Position numbers and translations under genes: made by a program. Below the pieces are notes generated by a model. The model worked only from the letters and a program-made list of their open reading frames with translations, made no database searches and was not told where the DNA came from. From CAYVIB01 sp964451365 (GTDB lineage Bacteria > Pseudomonadota > Gammaproteobacteria > Pseudomonadales > Cellvibrionaceae), in contig CAYVIB010000009.1 in NCBI GenBank assembly GCA_964451365.1, forward strand, positions 62,001 through 126,000: a DNA stretch of 64,000 nt, read 5' to 3'. Positions 8,148 through 17,297 of the stretch are shown here, piece after piece (position 1 is the stretch's first letter; each line of letters starts with the position of its first letter).

Positions 8148-10178
8148 ATGCCCGAGAAACGAAAAATCCTGGTTACCAGCGCCCTGCCCTACGCCAATGG
8201 TTCCATCCACCTGGGCCACATGGTGGAGACCATACAGACCGATATCTGGGTACGCTACCAGAAGCTTCGCGGCAACAACTGCATTTATGTGTGCGCGGAT
8301 GATGCGCACGGCACCGCCATTATGCTCAAGGCGGAACAGTTGGGTATTACGCCGGAAGAACTGATTGCGAATGTTAACAAGGAACACTTATCGGATTTTC
8401 AGGATTTTCTTATCGGTTTTGACAATTACGGCTCCACCCATTCGGAAGAAAACCGACAGTTTTCCAACCTGATTTACGAGCGCGTGAAAGCCAACGGTCA
8501 TATCGCCGAGCGCTCCATCGTACAGGCGTACGACCCGGAGAAAAACCTCTTCCTCGCGGACCGCTATGTCAAAGGCACCTGCCCCAAGTGTAAAGCCGAG
8601 GACCAATATGGCGACAACTGCGAGAACTGCAGCGCAACCTATTCGCCGATGGACCTGATCAACCCGCGCTCGGTCATTTCCGGCGCGACGCCCATCGCGA
8701 AAGAATCAAAACATTTTTTCTTCACCCTGCCGGAATTTGCCGACTACCTGCGCGAGTGGACCCGCGCCGGTCACCTGCAGGATGAAGTGGCCAACAAACT
8801 GGCCGAGTGGCTCGAAGCCGGTCTGCAGGAGTGGGATATTTCCCGCGATGCCCCCTACTTCGGTTTTGAAATTCCTGGCGAACCGGGCAAGTTTTTTTAC
8901 GTATGGCTCGACGCTCCCATCGGCTACATGGCGAGTTTCAAACAATACTGCGATAAAAACGGCCTGGATTTTAATGCCTACTGGAAAAAAGACTCCGACT
9001 GCGAGCTGTATCATTTTATCGGCAAGGACATCGTTAATTTCCATGCCCTGTTTTGGCCCGCAATGCTTTCCGATGCCGGCTTTCGGACACCCACCAAGGT
9101 GTGCGTGCACGGGTTTTTAACAGTGGATGGAACGAAAATGTCAAAATCGCGCGGTACTTTTATTAACGCGCGCACTTACCTGAACCACCTGCAACCGGAA
9201 TATTTGCGCTACTACTACGCCAGCAAATTGTCCAACAGCGTGGACGATATCGACCTGAGCCTGGAGGATTTCGTCCAGCGGGTAAATTCCGATCTGGTGG
9301 GTAAAGTGGTGAATATCGCCAGCCGCACGGCAAAGTTTATTAATAATGCTGATGGCCGGCTTTCCGCCAGCATCGCCGACCAGGGATTATGGGAAAAATA
9401 TCTCGCCGCCGGCGAAAGCATCGCCGCGTTTTACGAAAACCGCGAGTACGGCAAGGCCATGCGTGAAATTATGGCCCTGGCCGACCAGGCCAATGAATAT
9501 ATTGCGCAGCAGGCGCCCTGGGCCCTGGCAAAACAAGCAGGTAACGAACAACAGGTTCAGGATGTATGCTCCCTGGGCATCAATTGCTTTTGCGTGTTGA
9601 TGACTTACCTGAAACCGGTACTGCCGGCCACGGCACGGGCGGCGGAAGCATTTTTAAAAATCGAACTCGACTGGTCGAAGCCATTCGAGTTTTTGGGGAA
9701 TCACGAAATCGGTCAGTTCAAACCGCTTATGGCAAGGATCGACCGCGACAAGGTAAATGCAATGGTGGAAGCGAGCAAGGAAACCAATGGTGGCGCGGAA
9801 GAAGTATCGACAACCAGCCCGGACAGTTGGCTGGCGAAAGAGCCCATTGCGGCCGAAATCGAATACAACGATTTTGCCAAACTCGATCTGCGCGTTGCGT
9901 TTATCGCTAACGCGGAGCATGTGGAAGGCGCGGATAAATTGCTGCGCCTGACCCTGGACTTGGGCGGCGAAACACGCAACGTTTTTGCCGGAATTAAAAG
10001 CGCGTATAAACCGGAAGATCTAATCGGCAAACACACGGTCATGGTCGCCAACCTGAAACCGCGCAAAATGAAATTCGGCATGTCGGAAGGTATGGTGCTG
10101 GCGGCCGGGCCGGGCGGAAAGGATATTTATATTCTCGAACCCCACGCCGGCGCCGAACCGGGCATGCGGGTAATGTAA
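8148..10178 (+). CDS. metG: Methionyl-tRNA synthetase
   Basis: MetG charges tRNA-Met in the cytoplasm. The class I signatures are both present: an HIGH-type HLGH in ANGSIHLGHMVE, and KMSKS in DGTKMSKSRGTF. The connecting domain has CPKCKAEDQYGDNCENC, a four-cysteine zinc knuckle. The last 110 residues form the EMAP/Trbp111-like tRNA-binding domain (DFAKLDLRVAFI, GKHTVMVANLKPRKM, GMSEGMVLAA), giving 676 residues, as in E. coli. Only 9 bp separate its stop from rnfA, so it may drive or share the rnf transcript. Confidence 0.96.
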   Translation: MPEKRKILVTSALPYANGSIHLGHMVETIQTDIWVRYQKLRGNNCIYVCADDAHGTAIMLKAEQLGITPEELIANVNKEHLSDFQDFLIGFDNYGSTHSEENRQFSNLIYERVKANGHIAERSIVQAYDPEKNLFLADRYVKGTCPKCKAEDQYGDNCENCSATYSPMDLINPRSVISGATPIAKESKHFFFTLPEFADYLREWTRAGHLQDEVANKLAEWLEAGLQEWDISRDAPYFGFEIPGEPGKFFYVWLDAPIGYMASFKQYCDKNGLDFNAYWKKDSDCELYHFIGKDIVNFHALFWPAMLSDAGFRTPTKVCVHGFLTVDGTKMSKSRGTFINARTYLNHLQPEYLRYYYASKLSNSVDDIDLSLEDFVQRVNSDLVGKVVNIASRTAKFINNADGRLSASIADQGLWEKYLAAGESIAAFYENREYGKAMREIMALADQANEYIAQQAPWALAKQAGNEQQVQDVCSLGINCFCVLMTYLKPVLPATARAAEAFLKIELDWSKPFEFLGNHEIGQFKPLMARIDRDKVNAMVEASKETNGGAEEVSTTSPDSWLAKEPIAAEIEYNDFAKLDLRVAFIANAEHVEGADKLLRLTLDLGGETRNVFAGIKSAYKPEDLIGKHTVMVANLKPRKMKFGMSEGMVLAAGPGGKDIYILEPHAGAEPGMRVM

Positions 10179-10187
10179 GAAACAGTT

Positions 10188-10763
10188 ATGACTGAGTTCG
10201 CCATAATTCTGTTGAGCACCGTGCTGGTGAACAATTTTGTACTGGTCCAGTTTCTGGGCCTGTGCCCGTTTATGGGCGTGTCCAATAAACTGGAAACGGC
10301 CATTGGCATGAGCACCGCAACAACGTTTGTACTCACCCTTGCGTCTGTGTGCAGCTATATGGTTCACCAGTGGGTACTGACACCGCTGGGCCTGACCTAC
10401 CTGCGCACCATTTCCTTTATTCTGGTGATTGCGGCCGTGGTGCAGTTCGCGAAAATGTTTATCGAAAAAACCAGCCCGCTGCTTTACCGTGTACTGGGTG
10501 TGTTCCTGCCATTGATCACCACCAATTGCGCGGTGCTGGGCGTGGCATTGCAAAATACCAATAAAGCGCATAACTTTTTGCAATCCACCCTGTACGGTTT
10601 CGGCGCCGCAGTGGGATTTTCCCTGGTGCTGATTTTGTTTTCCGCCATGCGTGAACGTTTGGCCGTGGCCGATGTCCCGGAACCTTTCCAGGGCGCCGCC
10701 GTGGGTATGATTACCGCCGGCCTGATGGCACTGGCATTTATGGGCTTTGCCGGACTCGTCTGA
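10188..10763 (+). CDS. rnfA: Rnf complex membrane subunit RnfA/RsxA
   Basis: RnfA is a six-helix inner-membrane subunit of the Rnf/Rsx complex, which couples NADH-ferredoxin (or SoxR-reducing) electron transfer to ion movement. The 191-residue protein has the family's NNFVLVQFLGLCPFMGVS start, and an internal inverted repeat with TTNCAVLGVAL in the second half. The two conserved cysteines (GLCPF and TNC) bind the [2Fe-2S] cluster between RnfA and RnfE in known structures. It starts the rnfABC-mscS-rnfDGE run. Confidence 0.95.
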   Translation: MTEFAIILLSTVLVNNFVLVQFLGLCPFMGVSNKLETAIGMSTATTFVLTLASVCSYMVHQWVLTPLGLTYLRTISFILVIAAVVQFAKMFIEKTSPLLYRVLGVFLPLITTNCAVLGVALQNTNKAHNFLQSTLYGFGAAVGFSLVLILFSAMRERLAVADVPEPFQGAAVGMITAGLMALAFMGFAGLV

Positions 10764-10769
10764 TACGCC

Positions 10770-11381
10770 ATGCTTGATCTGCTTATTCAACATCCGATTA
10801 TCAGCGCCCTGGTGGCGCTAAGTTGCCTGTCGCTGGCTTTTGGCGCGGTGCTGGGTTTTGCCGCTGTTAAATTCAAAGTGGAAGGCGATCCGCTGGTAGA
10901 CCAGATCGACGAATTGCTTCCGCAAACCCAGTGCGGCCAATGCGGCCACCCCGGTTGCAGGCCCTACGCCGAAGGTATCGCGCACGGCGAGGCAATTAAC
11001 AAATGCCCCCCCGGCGGGCAGGCGACAATCAACGCGCTGGCGAAATTGCTGGATGTGGAGGCGCCGTCGCTCGACGAGGAACACGGCGAGGAATCGGAAG
11101 TAAAAAAAGTCGCATTTATCCGCGAGGACGAATGCATCGGCTGCACCAAATGCATCCAGGCCTGCCCGGTGGACGCCATTCTCGGCGCGGCCAAACAAAT
11201 GCACACGGTAATTGCCTCGGAATGCACCGGCTGTGACCTGTGCGTGGAACCCTGCCCGGTGGACTGCATCGACATGCTGCCGCTGGAAACCACGATAAAG
11301 GAATGGACATGGAAACTGCCGGACGATAATCAAATCATCGCCACGGACAAGGATACGATTCAAAGGGAAGATGCCGCGTGA
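10770..11381 (+). CDS. rnfB: Rnf complex ferredoxin-like subunit RnfB/RsxB
   Basis: RnfB is the electron-carrying subunit facing the cytoplasm. One N-terminal membrane helix (residues about 5-27) is followed by the Fe-S domain C-GQ-CGHPGC-RPYAEGI plus a fourth Cys in NKCPPGG. Two ferredoxin-type [4Fe-4S] motifs follow, ECIGCTKCIQACPVDA and ECTGCDLCVEPCPVDC. The protein has 203 residues. The gene lies 6 bp after rnfA, and its stop overlaps the rnfC GTG start by 4 bp, so translation is probably coupled. Confidence 0.95.
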   Translation: MLDLLIQHPIISALVALSCLSLAFGAVLGFAAVKFKVEGDPLVDQIDELLPQTQCGQCGHPGCRPYAEGIAHGEAINKCPPGGQATINALAKLLDVEAPSLDEEHGEESEVKKVAFIREDECIGCTKCIQACPVDAILGAAKQMHTVIASECTGCDLCVEPCPVDCIDMLPLETTIKEWTWKLPDDNQIIATDKDTIQREDAA

Positions 11382-13312
11382 GAAAAATCTGGGACTTTCA
11401 CGGCGGCATTCATCCGCTGGAGAATAAAACGCAATCCACCGGCGAAAAAATCGGACGCATTCCGCTGCCGAACGAATTGATCATTCCGCTTAACCAGCAT
11501 ATCGGCACGCCGGCCAAACCGGTGGTGGCGGTGGGCGAAAAAGTTTTGAAGGGCCAACTGATTGCCGACGCCGAAGGCGTATTCAGTTCCTGCGTGCATG
11601 CCTCCACCTCCGGCACGGTCACCGCGATTGAAGACCGGGTGGTGCCACATCCCTCCGGCATGAGCGCCCACTGCATCATGATCGCACCGGACGGCGACGA
11701 TAAATGGACAGCGCTGGAAGCCTGCGAGAATTATCTCGAACAGCCCCACCATGTGCTGGTGGAAAAACTCCGCCGTGCCGGCCTGGCGGGCATGGGCGGT
11801 GCCGGTTTTCCCACGGCGGTAAAACTTTCGCCCAAGTCGATCGACAAAGTGGATACGCTGATTATCAACGCCGCCGAATGCGAACCGTACATTACCGCCG
11901 ACGATATGCTGATGCGCGAATACGCGGACGAAATTATTCTCGGTATTCAGCTTTTCGATCATATTCTGGATGATGCGCCGAATGTACTTATCGGCATCGA
12001 AGACAATAAACCGGAAGCCATCGAGGCGCTAAAGCAAGCTGCCGCCGGCACCAATATCGAAGTGGTGGTGATTCCCACCAAATACCCTTCCGGCGGCGAA
12101 AAGCAACTGATCCAGATTCTGACCGGCCGCGAAGTACCGAGCGGAGGCCTGCCCTCCCATGTGGGCGTGCTGGTGCAAAATATCGGCACCGCCAGGGCCG
12201 CTTACCGCGCCGTTCGTTTCGGCGAACCGCTGATCAGCCGCGTCGCCACCGTGGTGGGAAAGGCGCTCACACACCAGCGCAATATCGAAGTGCTGATCGG
12301 CACGCCGGTTCAATATGTGCTGGAACAACACGGCTACCAGCCTCAATCGCATTCCCGCCTGATTATCGGCGGCCCGATGATGGGCTATACCATAGAACAC
12401 ACGGACGTTCCGGTGATTAAAACCACCAACTGTATCCTGGCGCCCGGCAAAAACGAACTGCCGGAAATGACCTTCACACAGGCCTGCATTCGCTGCGGCA
12501 TGTGCGCCGAGGCGTGCCCGGCAAGCCTGCTGCCGCAACAACTTTACTGGTACTCGCGCGCCGGGGATCACGATAAACTGCAGTCCTACAACCTGTTCGA
12601 CTGCATCGAATGCGGCGCCTGTTCCTATGTCTGTCCCAGCAATATCCCGCTGGTGCAATATTACCGTGCCTCCAAGGGAAGTGTTCGCCACGCGGAAGCG
12701 GAAAAGCGAAAGTCCGACCACGCCCGCCGGCGTTTCGAACTGCGCAAACAGCGAATGGAACGGGCCGAAGCCGAGAAGGAAGCCAAGCGCGCGGAACGCA
12801 AAAAAGCGGCGGAACAGGCAAAGCAAAAACTGGCCGAACAGGCGGCGGGACCTGACTCCACACAGAATAAAGCCGCGCCGGATAACGTTGTCGAGGTACA
12901 ACAGGACCTGGAAATACAACGAGCCAAACTGGAACGCGCCGTGAGCAGCGCGCAAAGCCGGGTTGAGCGCGCCCAGGCGCAACTGGAAAAAGCCAGGAGT
13001 GAAGACGGTGATGCAGCGCGGCTGGAATCACTCACCGCGCGCCTGAAAGAAGCCGAAGTGAAACTGGCGGATGCGCAGGCGAAACTGGCAGCCTTTGACA
13101 AACCGGAGAGCAATGCAGTCCCCAAACCGGCGAAGGCACCCGACAAGGCAAATGCAGTTGAAACATTAAAAAAACGGCTCGCAACCGCGGAACAAAAACT
13201 GGCGGAAGCGGAACAGGCCGGGTCTCCCACAACAGAAGCGTTGCGTAACGGGGTGGAGAAGCTGCGAGGAAAATTGAGGCGCGCCGAGAGTACCGAAGAG
13301 GCGGAATCATAA
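11378..13312 (+). CDS. rnfC: Rnf complex NADH-side subunit RnfC/RsxC
   Basis: RnfC holds the NADH/FMN site and two [4Fe-4S] clusters and docks on the cytoplasmic side. The start region has FHGGIHPLENK. The nucleotide-binding glycine run GLAGMGGAGFPTAVKL and ECEPYITADD follow. The clusters are held by CIRCGMCAEACPASLLP and CIECGACSYVCPSNIPL. The last 190 residues are an Ala/Glu/Lys-rich coiled coil with repeated AEQKL, AKLE and QAKL heptads, as in other long gammaproteobacterial RnfC proteins. The GTG start overlaps the rnfB stop. Confidence 0.94.
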   Translation: MRKIWDFHGGIHPLENKTQSTGEKIGRIPLPNELIIPLNQHIGTPAKPVVAVGEKVLKGQLIADAEGVFSSCVHASTSGTVTAIEDRVVPHPSGMSAHCIMIAPDGDDKWTALEACENYLEQPHHVLVEKLRRAGLAGMGGAGFPTAVKLSPKSIDKVDTLIINAAECEPYITADDMLMREYADEIILGIQLFDHILDDAPNVLIGIEDNKPEAIEALKQAAAGTNIEVVVIPTKYPSGGEKQLIQILTGREVPSGGLPSHVGVLVQNIGTARAAYRAVRFGEPLISRVATVVGKALTHQRNIEVLIGTPVQYVLEQHGYQPQSHSRLIIGGPMMGYTIEHTDVPVIKTTNCILAPGKNELPEMTFTQACIRCGMCAEACPASLLPQQLYWYSRAGDHDKLQSYNLFDCIECGACSYVCPSNIPLVQYYRASKGSVRHAEAEKRKSDHARRRFELRKQRMERAEAEKEAKRAERKKAAEQAKQKLAEQAAGPDSTQNKAAPDNVVEVQQDLEIQRAKLERAVSSAQSRVERAQAQLEKARSEDGDAARLESLTARLKEAEVKLADAQAKLAAFDKPESNAVPKPAKAPDKANAVETLKKRLATAEQKLAEAEQAGSPTTEALRNGVEKLRGKLRRAESTEEAES

Positions 13313-13385
13313 ATCCAGATTCGCATCATCCACAGAAAACAAACCAACGAAGTATGATCCGCTACTTTATCGTGAGAAATAACTT

Positions 13386-14228
13386 ATGAAACAGCAGATT
13401 GTGGAATTTTTTAGTGACGGCAACTGGATAAACCTGCTGGTGCCCTTTTTGATCAATTTACTTGTCGCCCTGGCAATACTGGTTATCGGAATGTGGATCG
13501 CCATGCATTTTGTCCGGCTGCTCGACAAGGTCATGCAAGTTCGCCACATCGACGAAGCCCTGCGGGGGTTTTTACTCGCCATCGCATCAACGCTGCTCAA
13601 GTTTATTATTGCGCTGATCGCTATCGAGCAGCTTGGTATCGATACCACGTCCCTGCTTGCGATCCTGGGCGCCGCCGGTCTGGCAATTGGCCTGGCACTC
13701 AAGGACTCACTGTCCAACTTTGCCTCCGGCGTGATGTTGATTATGTTCAAACCCTTCAAAGTGGGCGATTTCGTCGAGGCGGGCGGCACAACCGGCATCT
13801 GCGAAAAAATTACCGTTTTTAACACCGTTTTCAAGTCACCGGACAACAAGGAAATTATTGTTCCCAACGGGCAGATCTATAGCGGCACCATCGTCAACTA
13901 TTCGGCCAGGCCGACGCGACGCATCGACTTGGTTATCGGCATTGGTTACGACGATGACATAAAAAAAGCGCGTGATCTGCTGCAGCAAATAATCGATAGC
14001 GACGACCGTATACTGAAGGATCCCGAACCCATTATCGCCGTCGATCAACTCGGTGAAAGCAGTGTTGATATTATTGTGCGCCCGTGGGTGATTTCGAGCG
14101 ACTACGGCGTGGTACGTTGGGCTTTGCTGGAAAAAATCAAAACCACCTTTGACGAAAACGGCGTAACGATTCCCTATCCACAGCGGGACGTGCATCTACA
14201 CCAGCCAGCCGGAACCAGTCACGGTTAA
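13386..14228 (+). CDS. Small-conductance mechanosensitive channel, MscS family, inside rnf operon
   Basis: MscS channels release solutes on hypo-osmotic shock. This 280-residue protein has three N-terminal membrane helices. The third is the gating helix LLAILGAAGLAIGLALKDSL followed by SNFASGVMLIMFKPFKVGDFVE, the most conserved MscS stretch. The soluble beta and alpha/beta domains include VPNGQIYSGTIVNYSARPTRR. The length matches E. coli MscS (286). It lies 73 bp after rnfC and only 9 bp before rnfD on the same strand, an unusual place for it. Whether it works with Rnf, for instance in ion balance, is not shown. Confidence 0.93.
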   Translation: MKQQIVEFFSDGNWINLLVPFLINLLVALAILVIGMWIAMHFVRLLDKVMQVRHIDEALRGFLLAIASTLLKFIIALIAIEQLGIDTTSLLAILGAAGLAIGLALKDSLSNFASGVMLIMFKPFKVGDFVEAGGTTGICEKITVFNTVFKSPDNKEIIVPNGQIYSGTIVNYSARPTRRIDLVIGIGYDDDIKKARDLLQQIIDSDDRILKDPEPIIAVDQLGESSVDIIVRPWVISSDYGVVRWALLEKIKTTFDENGVTIPYPQRDVHLHQPAGTSHG

Positions 14229-14237
14229 TTACTTATT

Positions 14238-15296
14238 ATGGCACTGATTAACGTTACTTCTCCCCATACCCGAAGCGTCGGAACCACCGGCACGGTAATG
14301 CTGACCGTGCTGTTGGCAACAGTGCCTGGATTGCTGGCATTGACTGTTGCCTTTGGCGTGGGAACGTTGATCAACGTTATTCTTGCCTGCGGTTTTGCCG
14401 TCGCCTTCGAGGCGGCGGTTTTAAAACTGCGCAACCGGCCGGTCATGTTTTTTCTCAAGGATTACAGCGCGGTCGTCACCGCTGTTCTACTGGGGCTGGC
14501 GTTGCCGCCATATGTTCCCTGGTGGATCGTGGCGGTGGGAATATTTTTCGCCATCATCGTCGCCAAGCATTTATACGGCGGTCTCGGTTTTAATCCGTTC
14601 AACCCCGCCATGGTGGGTTATGTTGTTTTGCTTATTTCATTTCCCGTCGAAATGAGCCAGTGGACCGCGCCATTCGCGGAAGCCAATACGCCGGGATTGC
14701 CGGAAGCGCTGGGCCAGGTGTTTTTGGGTAATCCCGTTAACACTGTCGATGGCTACACCGCCGCCACACCGCTCGATGTCCTGCGGCAGAACTCCACCCT
14801 GCTGGTTGAAGACCTGTATGCCGAGCACGCAGCATTTGCCGGCGCGCAGTGGGCCGGCACCGGCTGGGAATGGATCAATATCGCCTTTTTGCTTGGCGGC
14901 GTTTTTCTCCTGTACAGGAAAATTTTTACCTGGCATGCGCCGGCGGGCATGCTTGCCGCGCTCGGCCTGATGGCAATTATTTTTTATGATGGCGGCAGTT
15001 CCGCCAGCGCCGGCTCGCCTTTGTTCCACTGGCTTTCCGGCGCCACCATGCTCGGTGCGTTTTTTATCGTCACCGATCCGGTTACCTCGGCCACCAGCAA
15101 TAAAGGCCGATTGATTTACGGGTTCTGCATTGGCCTGCTGGTATTTGTTATACGCACCTGGGGCAACTATCCGGATGCCATGGCCTTTGCGGTGCTGCTA
15201 ATGAATTTTGCCGCTCCCTTTATCGATTACTACACGGTGCCGCGCACCTACGGGCACGAAAAGGCCCGCGGCACCGCGTCCACCGGTAAAGAATAA
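14238..15296 (+). CDS. rnfD: Rnf complex membrane subunit RnfD/RsxD
   Basis: RnfD is a polytopic membrane subunit that carries a covalent FMN and is thought to form the ion path. The 352-residue protein has the expected opening SPHTRSVGTTGTVML, the segment LYGGLGFNPFNPAMVGYV, and DGYTAATPLDVLRQ, in which the Thr of ATPL is the expected flavin attachment point. Late helices include FFIVTDPVTSATSNKGRLIYG. It restarts the rnf genes after the mscS insertion. rnfG follows after 18 bp. Confidence 0.94.
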   Translation: MALINVTSPHTRSVGTTGTVMLTVLLATVPGLLALTVAFGVGTLINVILACGFAVAFEAAVLKLRNRPVMFFLKDYSAVVTAVLLGLALPPYVPWWIVAVGIFFAIIVAKHLYGGLGFNPFNPAMVGYVVLLISFPVEMSQWTAPFAEANTPGLPEALGQVFLGNPVNTVDGYTAATPLDVLRQNSTLLVEDLYAEHAAFAGAQWAGTGWEWINIAFLLGGVFLLYRKIFTWHAPAGMLAALGLMAIIFYDGGSSASAGSPLFHWLSGATMLGAFFIVTDPVTSATSNKGRLIYGFCIGLLVFVIRTWGNYPDAMAFAVLLMNFAAPFIDYYTVPRTYGHEKARGTASTGKE

Positions 15297-15314
15297 ATTT
15301 TCGGAACTCAAAAC

Positions 15315-15968
15315 GTGTTAGGAAAATCCATCACCAAAAACAGCCTGATTCTCGGCGTATTCGCCCTGATTACCGCCGGCGTCGTTGCGTTTACTTTTCA
15401 GGGAACAAAGGAGCGCATTACGCTGGAGGAAAAACGCGCGGCCGAAAAAGCCCTGCTGGAAATTATTCCGGCTGAAAGACACAACAACGACATGTTAGCC
15501 AGTGTTATCGCCGTGCCGCAGCAACATCTGGCGCAACTGGGTTTAAGGGAAAGTGCGGGGATTCACGTTGCGCTACGGGGCGACACCCCCGTCGCGGTTA
15601 TTATTCCCACCGTCGCGCCGGACGGTTACAGCGGCGATATCAAACTGATCGTGGGCATCAATATCGACGGCACCGTGGCCGGTGTACGCGTGCTGAGCCA
15701 CCGGGAGACGCCTGGACTGGGCGACAAGCTTGAAATTAAAAAGAGCCGCTGGATACTCAGCTTTAACGACAAATCACTTACCGATCCCAACGCGGAAAAA
15801 TGGCGGGTGAAAAAAGACGGCGGTGAGTTCGATCAATTTACCGGCGCCACTATTACACCGCGCGCCGTGGTGAACGCGGTTAAAAATGCCCTGGTCTACT
15901 TCGACCAGAACCGCAACCAACTGCTGAAACAAATTCAAGCCAAGGCACAGGACCACAACGAGTCATGA
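15315..15968 (+). CDS. rnfG: Rnf complex flavin subunit RnfG/RsxG
   Basis: RnfG has one N-terminal membrane helix and an extracytoplasmic FMN-binding domain. The flavin attachment motif is seen as FTGATITPRAVV, where a Thr carries FMN through a phosphoester in the family. GVRVLSHRETPGLGDKLE, another family marker, lies upstream of it. The 217-residue length is normal. The start is GTG. The 3' end overlaps the rnfE ATG by 4 bp. Confidence 0.94.
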   Translation: MLGKSITKNSLILGVFALITAGVVAFTFQGTKERITLEEKRAAEKALLEIIPAERHNNDMLASVIAVPQQHLAQLGLRESAGIHVALRGDTPVAVIIPTVAPDGYSGDIKLIVGINIDGTVAGVRVLSHRETPGLGDKLEIKKSRWILSFNDKSLTDPNAEKWRVKKDGGEFDQFTGATITPRAVVNAVKNALVYFDQNRNQLLKQIQAKAQDHNES

Positions 15969-16675
15969 CAAGCTACAGCGAAATCACCAAAAACGGTTTG
16001 TGGAGCAATAACCCCGCGCTGGTTCAGTTGCTGGGCCTGTGCCCGCTGCTGGCGGTTTCCGGGTCGGTGGTCAATGCCCTCGGCCTGGGGCTGGCAACGC
16101 TGATGGTGCTGGTGGGCTCCAATGTTGCCGTCTCGCTAATTCGCAGCGCCGTAAGCGAGGCGGTCAAGCTTCCTGCCTTTGTTATGATTATCGCGGCATT
16201 CACCACCTGTATCGAATTGCTGATGCAGGCGTTTACCTATGAGCTTTACATGATTCTCGGTATTTTTATTCCGCTGATCGTCACCAACTGTTCCATTCTT
16301 GGCCGCGCGGACGCCTTTGCCAGCAAAAATAAAATCCTGCCGTCCGCCGCCGACGGTTTTATGATGGGCATGGGGTTTACGCTGGTGCTGGTGACCATCG
16401 GCGCGATACGCGAAATTATCGGCGCCGGAACCCTGTTCGCCAATATGAACCTGTTGTTCGGCGAATCGGCCGCACACTGGCAACTGAATTTGTTCGGCGA
16501 AAGCTATCGCGGGTTTCTGGTTGCCGTTCTGCCGCCCGGCGCGTTTTTTGTCGCCGGCCTGTTGATTGCATTCAAGAATATTATCGACGCCGATCTAAAG
16601 CGGCGCGCGACGGCCCGCAAAGCCAAACCGGTGAAAGGCGCGAAGCGGGTAAGGACGACGGGACAAATTGCCTGA
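15965..16675 (+). CDS. rnfE: Rnf complex membrane subunit RnfE/RsxE
   Basis: RnfE is the pseudo-symmetric partner of RnfA. Its 236 residues begin with the family pattern NGLWSNNPALVQLLGLCPLLAV, and the second cysteine is in IVTNCSILGRADAFASKN. Six membrane helices are visible, followed by a basic tail of about 30 residues. It ends the operon. In many relatives nth (endonuclease III) comes next, but here a CBS-domain gene follows about 140 bp on. Confidence 0.94.
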   Translation: MTSYSEITKNGLWSNNPALVQLLGLCPLLAVSGSVVNALGLGLATLMVLVGSNVAVSLIRSAVSEAVKLPAFVMIIAAFTTCIELLMQAFTYELYMILGIFIPLIVTNCSILGRADAFASKNKILPSAADGFMMGMGFTLVLVTIGAIREIIGAGTLFANMNLLFGESAAHWQLNLFGESYRGFLVAVLPPGAFFVAGLLIAFKNIIDADLKRRATARKAKPVKGAKRVRTTGQIA

Positions 16676-16813
16676 TTAGGGTCATTCGGCTTCAACCCTC
16701 TTTTTCGCCGCAACGCCTTTCTGCTAAAACTCACACCTCCTGATTTCCATCAAGAATCCACAGCGGTTTTCGCGTTCTAATAATCAAACTTACCGAATTG
16801 GGAGGGCGCCATT

Positions 16814-17263
16814 GTGACCATTGGTGAGCTATGCAATCGCGAGGTGATCGTCGTTCAGCCGGATGAAAATTTAACCGATGCTGTGAAATTAATGCGCCAA
16901 CACCATGTTGGTGACCTGGTCGTGGTGGAAGATCGGGGTATTGGCCAGCTACCCATAGGTATCGTGACCGACCGCGATATCCTGATTCAGGTGGTGGGCG
17001 AAGATATTAATCCGGCGGAGTTGACAGTGGGCGACGTGATGACCCACAGTCCGATCACCGGCAGTATCGATGACTCAGTGGAAGACAGCCTGAAGCTGAT
17101 GCGCAAGAACGGTATCCGGCGCCTGCCGGTAGTGGATGAATCCCGGTATTTGATAGGCATTTTGACCGTTGACGATATTATTGATTTACTGGCAGAAGAG
17201 ATTGGCGACCTCGCGTGGCTGATTCGCAACGAGGTGGATCGGGAAATTTCCCGTACGGTGTAG
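16814..17263 (+). CDS. Two-CBS-domain protein
   Basis: The protein of 149 residues consists of two CBS motifs, roughly residues 5-60 and 75-135. The first reads VVQPDENLTDAVKLMRQHHV and ends GIVTDRDILI; the second ends with LIGILTVDDIIDLL. CBS pairs bind adenosine nucleotides and act as sensors, but with no attached catalytic domain the target is unknown. The GTG start follows a strong GGGAGGGCG ribosome site. Confidence 0.85.
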   Translation: MTIGELCNREVIVVQPDENLTDAVKLMRQHHVGDLVVVEDRGIGQLPIGIVTDRDILIQVVGEDINPAELTVGDVMTHSPITGSIDDSVEDSLKLMRKNGIRRLPVVDESRYLIGILTVDDIIDLLAEEIGDLAWLIRNEVDREISRTV

Positions 17264-17267
17264 GTCT

Positions 17268-17297
17268 GTAGGGTGGACCATCCCTCATTCGCCCTAC
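17268..17297. repeat. GTAGGG...CCCTAC inverted repeat between converging genes
   Basis: GTAGGG at 17268-17273 and CCCTAC at 17292-17297 form a short palindrome around TGGACCATCC, overlapping the last codon of the DUF3445 gene. It resembles the GTAGGGG palindrome at 6078-6127, so both may belong to one dispersed repeat family. It may also work as a bidirectional transcription stop. Confidence 0.4.

Noticed and set aside
10020..10793. 257-codon minus-strand frame across rnfA
   Set aside because: His/Gln-rich translation typical of the antisense strand of a membrane protein gene.
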